Source: Anaerocolumna sp. (GTDB lineage Bacteria; Bacillota; Clostridia; Lachnospirales; Lachnospiraceae). Taken from it: 6,250 nt of DNA. Positions 1 through 5,242 of this stretch are shown one piece after another. The stretch's first letter is position 1; every line of letters begins with the position of its first letter. Where the stretch lies: contig JAQSYR010000144.1 in NCBI GenBank assembly GCA_029256035.1, positions 1 to 6,250 on the forward strand, read 5' to 3'. The notes beneath the pieces were generated by a model. The model had not been told where the DNA came from. It worked only from the letters and a program-made list of their open reading frames with translations, and did not search any database. A program made the position numbers and the translations under genes.

Positions 1-232
1 TTTTTACAATCTTTTTGGTTTCTATATTTGTAATATCCTTACCTTCGAACTTTATTTTACCATCTGCAATGCGTACCATTCCCATTAAAGCATTTAGTAT
101 TGTACTTTTTCCTGCTCCATTGGCGCCAACTAAAGTAATTATTTCTCCAGCATTTACCGATAAATGGATTCCCTTTAGAGCCTTAATTCCACCATAGTTT
201 ACTTTTAGATTTTCAACTTCCAGAATGCACAT
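1..232 (-). CDS. livF: LivF-like ABC transporter ATP-binding protein, 5' part only
   Basis: N-terminal 77 residues of the second ATPase subunit of a branched-chain amino acid type (HAAT) importer; the rest lies beyond the left edge. It would act on the cytoplasmic face of the membrane and couple ATP hydrolysis to transport through LivH/LivM. The protein opens MCILEVENLKVNYGGIKALK, typical of LivF, and has an intact Walker A, GANGAGKST, at residues 36-44; it stays in family register to the edge (FEGKDITNIETKKIV). The ATG at 232 directly follows the livG stop codon (TAA at 235-233). A strong AAGGAGG lies inside the end of livG, 8 nt upstream. A nearby ATG at 240 is out of frame and is not the start. 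Unlike livG, this gene shows no damage in the part visible. The family call is secure; substrate specificity cannot be read from this subunit. Confidence 0.93.
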   Translation of the reverse strand, partial: MCILEVENLKVNYGGIKALKGIHLSVNAGEIITLVGANGAGKSTILNALMGMVRIADGKIKFEGKDITNIETKKIVK

Positions 233-866
233 TTATTCATCCTCCTTTCCCAGGTAAGCTTCTATAACACTTTTTGTTTTTCTTATCTCTTCCGGATTAC
301 CATCCGCAATCAGTTCCCCATGATTTAGTACATAGATTCTTTCGCAAATATTCATTACAAATTTCATGTCATGTTCAATAAGTAAGATTGTATACCCGAA
401 AGCTTTTAATTTCTTAACGATTTCTAATAACTCTTCTGTTTCCTGTTCATTCATACCTGCTGCAGGCTCATCCAGTAATAAGAGTTTCGGTTCTGTAGCC
501 AATGCCCTTGCAATTTCTAATTTACGCTGTTCCCCGTAAGGAAGACTCCCAGGCATTGAAAACCTTACTTCATATAATCCTAGAAGTTTAAGTATTTCAA
601 TGGCTTTATTATAACTTTCTTTTTCTTCTTTTCTTTTCTTTGGAGTTTGGAGCAAAATATCAGCTAAATTGGTTTTCCTTCTACAATGCATCCCCATCAT
701 AACATTTTCAAGCACCGTCATTCTGGAGAATAATCTTACCTGCTCCATTGGGGCCTATGATCCCCACGATTTCACCTTTTTCAACATACAGATTGATTTC
801 TGATAGAGCCACTAAGCCACCAAATATCTGGGTGACGTTTATTATATTCAATAGTTTATCTGCCAT
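233..866 (-). pseudogene. livG: livG ATPase gene broken by an internal out-of-frame deletion
   Basis: LivG-type ATPase subunit of the HAAT importer, in two frames. The first frame starts at the ATG at 866 (MADKLLNIINV) and reads normally through GGLVALSEI and Walker A GPNGAGK (residues 38-44), then gives eight aberrant residues (IILQNDGA) and a TGA at 710-708. The second frame, open from about 736 to the TAA at 233, resumes with RLFSRMTVLENV, then the signature LPYGEQRKLEIARALA, Walker B LLLLDEPAAGMN and the H-loop LLIEHDM, ending LGKEDE. Intact LivG proteins have about 45 residues between GAGKTT and the QNIRLF block; these are missing at 731-740. Total length is 634 nt, so the lost piece must be 2 modulo 3 in length, about 130 nt. 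The Walker A threonines and the Q-loop glutamine are gone, so neither fragment should be an ATPase. The ATG at 748 heading the second frame lies inside the old GPNGAGK codons and lacks a clear ribosome binding site. The start overlaps the livM end by 19 nt. Confidence 0.9.
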
Positions 867-1684
867 TTTCCGTGCCCCCCATCTCTGCTTCCTAAACCTC
901 CAAAGATAATTATTACAAGCATTTCCTGAGAGGCGTTGTAGGTAAAGGAGGATGGATCAATGTAGGAAATATACTGGGCATAGAATGCCCCTGCAACTCC
1001 AGCAATCATAGAAGATATGGTAAATGTCAGTATTTTATATTTTACGATATTAACCCCCATAGATTCAGCGGCAACATCATCATCCCGTATTGATTTTATG
1101 GCTAGTCCAACACGGGAATTTACAATTCTTCGTACTATTACAGTTGTTGCAATTACCAAAATCAAAATAATATAGTAATAAGATTTATAACTTAACAGCT
1201 TAATGCCAAATATATTAAATTTAGGGATGGCAGAAATTCCAAGGGGTCCATTGGTAACTTCCATCCAGTTTAACTCTACTAATCTCATAATTTCGCAAAA
1301 TCCCATTGTTACTATGGTAAGATAGTATCCTTTTAATTTCAGTACTGGAAGTCCTAAGAGGAAACCAAAGATTCCTGTCACCAGCATAGCCCCTAGAAAA
1401 GCAATTCCACTGCCTAGAGACATGTTCTTCGTCATAATGGCAGCAACATAAGCTCCAATCCCCCAAAATGCTGCATTACCAAAAGACATTTGTCCCATAT
1501 ACCCTGTCACAAGGTTTAATCCTAAGGATAACATTACATACATAAGTGCTAGAATAGATAAACGCATCAAATATTGGTTGGTAATGATATATGGATATGC
1601 TATTGCCATTACTATTAATACGGTTACTATTTTATTCTGTTGTAGCGCAATACGTTCTAGTAAAATATCTAAGTTCTTCTTCAT
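848..1684 (-). CDS. livM: LivM-like permease, C-terminally truncated
   Basis: Membrane-spanning permease subunit of the HAAT importer, 278 residues. It shows several hydrophobic helices (roughly 20-35, 40-60, 95-112, 168-186, 220-240, 252-262), the LivM motif GLNLVTGYMGQMSFGNAAF (55-73), KLKGYYLTIVTMGFCEI (116-132) and the cytoplasmic coupling loop RDDDVAAESMGVN (200-212). The start is the ATG at 1684, with AGGAGG 5 nt upstream and a 9-nt gap from the livH stop. The end is abnormal: after IIIFGGLGS (258-266) comes a hydrophilic tail, RDGGHGKWQINY, and a stop. In LivH of the same operon the equivalent GGVGSLPG is followed by about 55 residues including the last membrane helices and an IKPSGIFG tail, and LivM relatives also continue. 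Loss of roughly 50 residues (about 150 nt) just before livG is the simplest reading. The truncated protein probably does not form a working channel with LivH; this last point is inference. Confidence 0.9.
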   Translation of the reverse strand: MKKNLDILLERIALQQNKIVTVLIVMAIAYPYIITNQYLMRLSILALMYVMLSLGLNLVTGYMGQMSFGNAAFWGIGAYVAAIMTKNMSLGSGIAFLGAMLVTGIFGFLLGLPVLKLKGYYLTIVTMGFCEIMRLVELNWMEVTNGPLGISAIPKFNIFGIKLLSYKSYYYIILILVIATTVIVRRIVNSRVGLAIKSIRDDDVAAESMGVNIVKYKILTFTISSMIAGVAGAFYAQYISYIDPSSFTYNASQEMLVIIIFGGLGSRDGGHGKWQINY

Positions 1685-1693
1685 AACATCCTC

Positions 1694-2572
1694 CTACATC
1701 TTTTCTATTTTTTGTTTTCCAAAAATTCCACTTGGTTTTATTAGCAACACCATAATAAGGATTATAAATGCGATTGCATCTCTATATCCAGAACTCAAAT
1801 AGCTGGCTCCTAACGTTTCGGCAATACCAACGATTAACCCTCCAATCATCGCGCCTGGAAGTGAACCAACACCACCTAATACTGCTGCAGCAAATGTCTT
1901 CATTCCAACCGAGAATCCCATTGTAGTATCAATTGTCTGATAATAAGAACCTACCAAAGTACCTGCAATACACGCTAGAAATGCACTAATAATAAATGTA
2001 TACGAGACAACCTTTTTAACATCTATCCCCATAAGTTTTGCAGCTGCCATGTTTTGCGCCACAGCACGCATTGATTTACCCATTTTTGTTTTATACACAA
2101 GGAGCGAAAAAATAGTCATTAGTAAAAAGCTTGTTATTAAAATGATAATCTGTGTCCAGGAAATAATTGTATTTCCTATTGTTATTTTGCCGTAATCAAA
2201 AAAGTTAGGAAAAGACTTTGTCTCTGTTCCAAACCAAATTTGTATTGAATTATCAATAATAGTACCTATCCCTAAGGTGCTAATGAGTCCTGCCATACGT
2301 GGAGCATTTTTCTTTCGAAGCAATCGTAATCCGAAAAAGTCTACTAAAAACCCAACTAAGCCTGTAATAAGCAAACTAATGAAAAAAGCGATTAAGAAGT
2401 TTCCCTTCAAAGCCAGATACACAAGTAATGTAAGATATCCTCCTAGCATATAAACAGAACCATTTGAAAAGTTAATTAATTGTAATACTCCAAATATCAG
2501 TGAATATCCAATTGCAACTAATGCATATGTACTACCTATAGTGATGCCATTTACTAATTGTTGTAAAAACAT
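1694..2572 (-). CDS. livH: LivH-like branched-chain amino acid type ABC permease
   Basis: First gene of the minus-strand operon and the partner permease of LivM, 292 residues, normal length for LivH. Family landmarks are the N-terminus MFLQQLVNGITIGSTYALVA, GYSLIFGVLQLINFSNGSVYMLGGY (22-46), the coupling loop YKTKMGKSMRAVAQNMAAAK (160-179) with LMGIDVKKVV, the FAAAVLGGVGSLPGAMIGG block (227-245) and the tail IKPSGIFGKQ (278-287). About eight hydrophobic segments are visible throughout, as expected for an inner-membrane pore subunit. The ATG at 2572 has AGGAGG (2586-2581) 8 nt upstream. That ribosome binding site sits right after the U-tract of a terminator-like hairpin, so transcripts must read through the hairpin to express this gene. 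The gene looks complete, in contrast to livM and livG behind it. Confidence 0.95.
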   Translation of the reverse strand: MFLQQLVNGITIGSTYALVAIGYSLIFGVLQLINFSNGSVYMLGGYLTLLVYLALKGNFLIAFFISLLITGLVGFLVDFFGLRLLRKKNAPRMAGLISTLGIGTIIDNSIQIWFGTETKSFPNFFDYGKITIGNTIISWTQIIILITSFLLMTIFSLLVYKTKMGKSMRAVAQNMAAAKLMGIDVKKVVSYTFIISAFLACIAGTLVGSYYQTIDTTMGFSVGMKTFAAAVLGGVGSLPGAMIGGLIVGIAETLGASYLSSGYRDAIAFIILIMVLLIKPSGIFGKQKIEKM

Positions 2573-2588
2573 TTCCTTTACCTCCTAT

Positions 2589-2621
2589 AAAAAAAAAATG
2601 GTACTGACCTTCGTCAGCACC
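2589..2621 (-). terminator. Intrinsic terminator / attenuator in the livH leader
   Basis: Read on the minus strand, GGTGCTGAC (2621-2613), loop GAAG, and GTCAGTACC (2608-2600) form a 9-bp stem with one G-U pair. One A and then ten consecutive T follow (2598-2589), and 2 nt later the livH ribosome binding site. This is a textbook factor-independent terminator, placed between the livH promoter and livH itself. It should stop transcripts about 40 nt long unless termination is relieved. The pre-hairpin leader of about 10 nt is too short for a known riboswitch aptamer. A TCAG in that leader could compete for the CTGA of the left arm, but only weakly. Confidence 0.8.
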
Positions 2622-2637
2622 TATGCTTCTGATGTAC

Positions 2638-2665
2638 ATAATATCCATATTTTCAAATTTGTCAA
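2638..2665 (-). promoter_or_regulatory. Sigma-A type promoter for livHMGF
   Basis: On the minus strand a perfect -35 TTGACA (2665-2660) is followed by 16 nt and then TATTAT (2643-2638), five of six matches to the -10 consensus. Transcription should begin near 2631, about 60 nt upstream of livH and about 10 nt before the attenuator hairpin. No other promoter candidate lies between this site and livH. Confidence 0.75.
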
Positions 2666-2683
2666 TACCTTTAAGCTAAGTTT

Positions 2684-2699
2684 TGAAATTTTTATTTCA
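2684..2699. promoter_or_regulatory. 16-bp inverted repeat between the divergent promoters
   Basis: TGAAAT-TTTT-ATTTCA is a perfect 6-bp inverted repeat with a 4-bp spacer. It lies between the -35 boxes of the livH promoter (2665) and the livJ promoter (2727). This position suits a shared activator or repressor site. Assigning it to the RpiR protein encoded downstream is a guess; AT-rich DNA produces such repeats by chance fairly often. Confidence 0.4.
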
Positions 2700-2729
2700 T
2701 TTTTGTATTTTTTATTTCATTTTGTATTG
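2691..2729 (+). repeat. Two tandem 20-bp direct repeats upstream of the livJ promoter
   Basis: TTTATTTCATTTTTGTATT (2691-2709) recurs as TTTATTTCATTTTGTATT (2711-2728) with a period of 20 bp and one T fewer in the long T run. A partial third copy, ATTTCATTTG, lies at 2739-2748, between the -35 and -10. The second copy runs into the livJ -35 box, and the right half of the 2684-2699 inverted repeat forms part of copy one. Two-turn spacing (about 20 bp) places the copies on the same face of the helix, as for cooperatively bound regulators. Confidence 0.6.
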
Positions 2730-2755
2730 ACAAGTGGAATTTCATTTGCTAATAT
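2727..2755 (+). promoter_or_regulatory. Sigma-A type promoter for livJ and the amidohydrolase
   Basis: A perfect -35 TTGACA (2727-2732), a 17-nt spacer and TAATAT (2750-2755), four of six to the -10 consensus. Predicted start of transcription is near 2762, about 95 nt before livJ. The terminator at 2769-2798 begins only about 7 nt after the predicted start. Confidence 0.72.
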
Positions 2756-2768
2756 GAGTCAAAACAAA

Positions 2769-2798
2769 GACGTTTCCCCAGTGGAAAGCGTCTTTTTT
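2769..2798 (+). terminator. Intrinsic terminator / attenuator in the livJ leader
   Basis: GACGTTTCC (2769-2777), loop CCAGT, and GGAAAGCGTC (2783-2792) form a 9-bp stem with a single bulged G at 2788, followed by six T (2793-2798). It faces livJ and lies between the livJ promoter and the livJ ribosome binding site. Transcripts stopped here would be about 37 nt. No convincing promoter is visible between it and livJ, so livJ expression must depend on read-through. Confidence 0.75.
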
Positions 2799-2810
2799 AT
2801 TTCGCGAAAT
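2799..2810. promoter_or_regulatory. Perfect 12-bp palindrome in the livJ leader
   Basis: ATTTCGCGAAAT is its own reverse complement, sits directly after the U-tract of the livJ attenuator and is followed by another run of T (2811-2816). As RNA it gives only a 4-bp stem, too weak to terminate alone. As DNA it could be an operator for a dimeric regulator. Its role is unknown. Confidence 0.35.
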
Positions 2811-2857
2811 TTTTTTCTAAACCTAACCTTGTATTTGAAATTTGAAAGGAGTACTTT

Positions 2858-4030
2858 ATGATTAAAAAATGTTTAAAAACCCGCATTACCTCATTTGCTT
2901 TAGCTACAGGATTAATATTAACCTCTTTAACCGGCTGTAGTTCTAGTTCTTCAGCTAACCAGGACGACAGTGACGTATACAAATTTGCTATGATGGCTCC
3001 TCTGACAGGTGACGCCGCACAATATGGTCTCACATATAAAAATACCTTAGAGATTCTTGTGAATAAGGTGAATTCAGACGGCGGTATTAATGGCAAACAG
3101 ATTCAAGTAGATTATTATGATGATAAGAAAGATACAAAAGAAGCACTTAATATTGCAAATAAAATCGTGGCTGATGGTAACTATATTGGAGTTGTTGGTA
3201 GTCAGACATCTTCCTGTTCCATGGCTGCAGCTCCTGTTCTTCAAGAATCCAAAATACTTATGATTTCACCGCAAGCTTCAAACCCTAACTTTACACTCTC
3301 CGGCGACTACATATTCAGCTTACAGCTATCCTCTTCCTATGAAGCAGATTTAACAGCAAAACTTGTTGTTGAGAATAACAGCTTCAAGAAAATAGCAGTT
3401 ATTTATTCTAATGATGATTGGGGGGTTGGCGTTAATGATGAATTTACTTCTTATGTAGAATCCCTAGGTGGCGAAATTGTTGCAAATGAAACATTTATTT
3501 CAGGACAAACAAAGGATTTTTCACCCTTAATCTCCAAGATGAAAGAAGCACAACCTGATGCAATCTTCATTGCAGCTTTATACTCAGAAGGTGCACAGAT
3601 CCTTCAGCAGTGCAAGAATTTAGATTTTAATGTCCCTGTTTTTACTACTAACACCTTATATAAACAAGAATTCTTAGAACTTGCTAGTGATAATGCTGAT
3701 GGTATCTTAATGTTAAATTCCTTTGAACTTGATAATCAAAATGATAATTATTTATATTTAGCAAATGAATATTTAGAAAAAACGGGGAAACAGGTTGATA
3801 CTTATGTGACTCAGTCCTATGATGCACTAAAGTTAATGTTGGATGCCCTTGAAAATGTTGGAGATGATACCTCCGCAATGAAAGACTATATTGCATCGGT
3901 TAATAACTATGAAGGAGTGTCAGGAACCTTCTCTTTTAACGAAAATAGAGTCCCAATTAAGCCAGAGTATGTATTTACTATTGAGAACGGAGAATACGTT
4001 CAGATTCCAGATTTGGTTATTGTACAGTAG
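2858..4030 (+). CDS. LivJ/LivK-like substrate-binding lipoprotein of the HAAT importer
   Basis: Extracellular substrate-binding component, 390 residues, for the LivHMGF transporter encoded divergently. Residues 1-27 are a lipoprotein signal: positive start (MIKKCLKTR), hydrophobic core and lipobox LTGC with Cys27 as the lipid anchor, followed by a serine-rich linker. The mature part is a periplasmic-binding-protein type I fold of the Leu/Ile/Val family: FAMMAPLTGDAAQYGLTYKN (43-62), GGINGKQIQVDYYDDK (75-90), GVVGSQTSS (111-119) and MISPQASNP (135-143) in the ligand-contact region, IAVIYSNDDWG beginning the second lobe, and YEGVSGTFSFNEN near the C-terminus. No internal loss is evident. The ATG at 2858 has AAGGAG (2846-2851) 6 nt upstream. 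The ligand cannot be deduced: members bind branched-chain or aromatic amino acids, amides or urea. The amidohydrolase 8 nt downstream hints at an amide-type substrate. Confidence 0.93.
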   Translation: MIKKCLKTRITSFALATGLILTSLTGCSSSSSANQDDSDVYKFAMMAPLTGDAAQYGLTYKNTLEILVNKVNSDGGINGKQIQVDYYDDKKDTKEALNIANKIVADGNYIGVVGSQTSSCSMAAAPVLQESKILMISPQASNPNFTLSGDYIFSLQLSSSYEADLTAKLVVENNSFKKIAVIYSNDDWGVGVNDEFTSYVESLGGEIVANETFISGQTKDFSPLISKMKEAQPDAIFIAALYSEGAQILQQCKNLDFNVPVFTTNTLYKQEFLELASDNADGILMLNSFELDNQNDNYLYLANEYLEKTGKQVDTYVTQSYDALKLMLDALENVGDDTSAMKDYIASVNNYEGVSGTFSFNENRVPIKPEYVFTIENGEYVQIPDLVIVQ

Positions 4031-4038
4031 GAGGTCAA

Positions 4039-5085
4039 ATGAAACTTAATCTTTCAAACTATCCATTGACTGATAACCACTGCCATCCCTTTCCTCTAAA
4101 TCGTGAACCTGTTGATTTTGAACGAAATATGTGCATTGGGTTATACCCAGTCAAATCAGAAAATATGAGAAATACTTTGTATTTTCATATGATGATCAAT
4201 GAATTAAGACGATTTTTTAATCTTGAAGAATCCGTCTCAATAGATGAGGTAATTGCTATCCGAAATAAAAATGCCCGTGAAAATCGTGATGCATATGTGA
4301 AATCATTACTACAGGATGCCGGTTACACTCGCCTGCTCGTTGATTACGGCTACCCCATCAGTCAAAAAACATTAACATCTGCAGAATTAGATGAATTCAA
4401 AAGCAACGTATCCGAAATGGATGTAAAATCAATTAATCGGATTGAATGGGTTGCTAATCGCCTGCTATTACAAGAATTATCATTTGATAAATACGATGAA
4501 TTACTTGTGACAGAAACAAAAGAGATGATTAAGTCACAGAATCTAGTTGCTTTAAAATCAGTAATTGCATATTTCACCGGATTAGAAGTGAAAATACTCC
4601 CTATGAATGAGGTAAGAATAGGTTATTATTCCTATTTAGCGGACAAATCAGATAGGTCATATGAGAAAATAATACGCGATTATACTTTTATGAAAGCTTG
4701 TGAAATCTGTAAAGAGCTAGATATTCCACTTCAAGTTCATGTACTGATACATGGCAGTTATCCTTATTTAGAGGAGCTGGGCATGATATTAAACCATTAC
4801 GATAATTTATATGCAGATATTTCTTCCCTAGTACCATATGCAAGCATTGCAGCTGAGGATAAATTAAAGAAACTTTTTGAAATGGCTCCGCTAAATAAGG
4901 TGTGCTTTGGAACCGATGGAGCTGGCATTCCTGAACATGCATGGTTTGGTGGGGTTTATTTTAAAAGAGTTTTAGAAAACTTTTTAAATGAATTAATTGA
5001 CAAAAAATATATCTCTTATTCATTTGCAGAGCAAACAGCTAAAAACATTCTTTATGACAATGTAACAAAGATATATAATTTATAG
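4039..5085 (+). CDS. FluG-like metal-dependent amidohydrolase (amidohydrolase-2 family), internally shortened
   Basis: TIM-barrel metal hydrolase, 348 residues, probably cytoplasmic, of the type also seen as the N-terminal domain of FluG and as stand-alone proteins near glutamine-synthetase-like genes. Visible active-site motifs: DNHCHP with the HxH metal pair (His14, His16), ALKSVIAYFTGLEV (171-184) with Lys173 as a possible bridging or metal-side residue, LQVH (His234), YADISSLVPYAS (258-269) and FGTDGAGIPEHAWFGG (290-305) with Asp293. Relatives normally have a stretch of about 30 residues (HTGFGD, then a helix and a strand) between the LQVH histidine and VLIHGSYP. Here H234 is followed at once by V235, at DNA position 4740/4741, in frame. 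Relatives are about 380 residues. This region is next to the active site, so activity is doubtful. AGGAGG (4029-4034) overlaps the livJ stop codon, 4 nt before the ATG, so the two genes are surely co-transcribed. Substrate unknown. Confidence 0.85.
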   Translation: MKLNLSNYPLTDNHCHPFPLNREPVDFERNMCIGLYPVKSENMRNTLYFHMMINELRRFFNLEESVSIDEVIAIRNKNARENRDAYVKSLLQDAGYTRLLVDYGYPISQKTLTSAELDEFKSNVSEMDVKSINRIEWVANRLLLQELSFDKYDELLVTETKEMIKSQNLVALKSVIAYFTGLEVKILPMNEVRIGYYSYLADKSDRSYEKIIRDYTFMKACEICKELDIPLQVHVLIHGSYPYLEELGMILNHYDNLYADISSLVPYASIAAEDKLKKLFEMAPLNKVCFGTDGAGIPEHAWFGGVYFKRVLENFLNELIDKKYISYSFAEQTAKNILYDNVTKIYNL

Positions 5086-5160
5086 AGCCAGTACAGAATT
5101 TTATCCAGATATACAATTTATAGAGCCAGTACAGAATTGCATCCAGATATACAATTTATA
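5069..5160 (+). repeat. 38-bp tandem duplication of the amidohydrolase 3' end
   Basis: Two adjacent 38-bp units, 5077-5114 and 5115-5152, match at 36 of 38 positions (TT at 5101-5102 against GC at 5139-5140). A partial third copy, AATTTATA, follows at 5153-5160. The similarity reaches back into the gene (AGATATAT at 5069-5076 against AGATATAC at 5107-5114), so copy two repeats the last codons and stop of the amidohydrolase (Asn-Leu-stop) as well as its 3' flank. Replication slippage is the simplest origin. No terminator-like hairpin was found in it. Confidence 0.85.
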
Positions 5161-5172
5161 ACAATTAATTGT
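5161..5172. promoter_or_regulatory. Perfect 12-bp palindrome upstream of rpiR
   Basis: ACAATTAATTGT is its own reverse complement and lies about 45-57 bp upstream of the predicted rpiR transcription start. It could be an operator for a dimeric regulator such as the RpiR protein itself. AT-rich composition makes chance occurrence possible. Confidence 0.35.
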
Positions 5173-5192
5173 AATAAAAAAATAAATATGAT

Positions 5193-5223
5193 ATAGTAGG
5201 GAGTATATAATACTTCCTACTAT
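5193..5223 (+). promoter_or_regulatory. Long inverted repeat enclosing the rpiR -10 box
   Basis: ATAGTAGGGAGTAT (5193-5206) and ATACTTCCTACTAT (5210-5223) form 14-bp arms with one mismatch (G-T) and a 3-bp centre. A perfect -10 hexamer TATAAT sits at 5206-5211, in the centre of the repeat. No good -35 is found 16-18 bp upstream (TAAATA at 5183-5188 is poor). A repressor bound here would block the promoter, so autoregulation by RpiR is plausible. In RNA the repeat could also fold into a stable hairpin, but no T-run follows, so it is not an intrinsic terminator. Confidence 0.6.
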
Positions 5224-5242
5224 TAAGATACGAGGTTATAAA

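Noticed and set aside
15..197. Plus-strand open frame of 60 codons
   Set aside because: Antisense to the clear livF coding sequence, hydrophobic low-complexity product, no ribosome binding site.
708..866. Programmed frameshift joining the two livG frames
   Set aside because: No slippery heptamer is evident at the joint, and a frameshift would not restore the roughly 45 missing conserved residues.
1221..1466. Minus-strand open frame of 81 codons inside livM
   Set aside because: Out-of-frame shadow of livM, whose own frame matches the permease family throughout.
2474..2487. 14-bp match AATTAATTGTAATA shared between livH and the rpiR upstream palindrome (5163-5176)
   Set aside because: Lies inside coding sequence and consists almost only of A and T; a match of this kind is expected by chance in AT-rich DNA.
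2573..2857. T-box or other known riboswitch in the divergent region
   Set aside because: The sequence between each promoter and its terminator is only about 7-10 nt, with no room for an aptamer or specifier domain.
2541..2861. Plus-strand open frame crossing the livH/livJ intergenic region
   Set aside because: It starts inside livH antisense, runs over both promoters and the two terminators, and has no family features; the control elements explain this stretch better.
2797..3096. Minus-strand open frame of 99 codons
   Set aside because: Antisense to the livJ signal peptide and start of the mature protein; no ribosome binding site.
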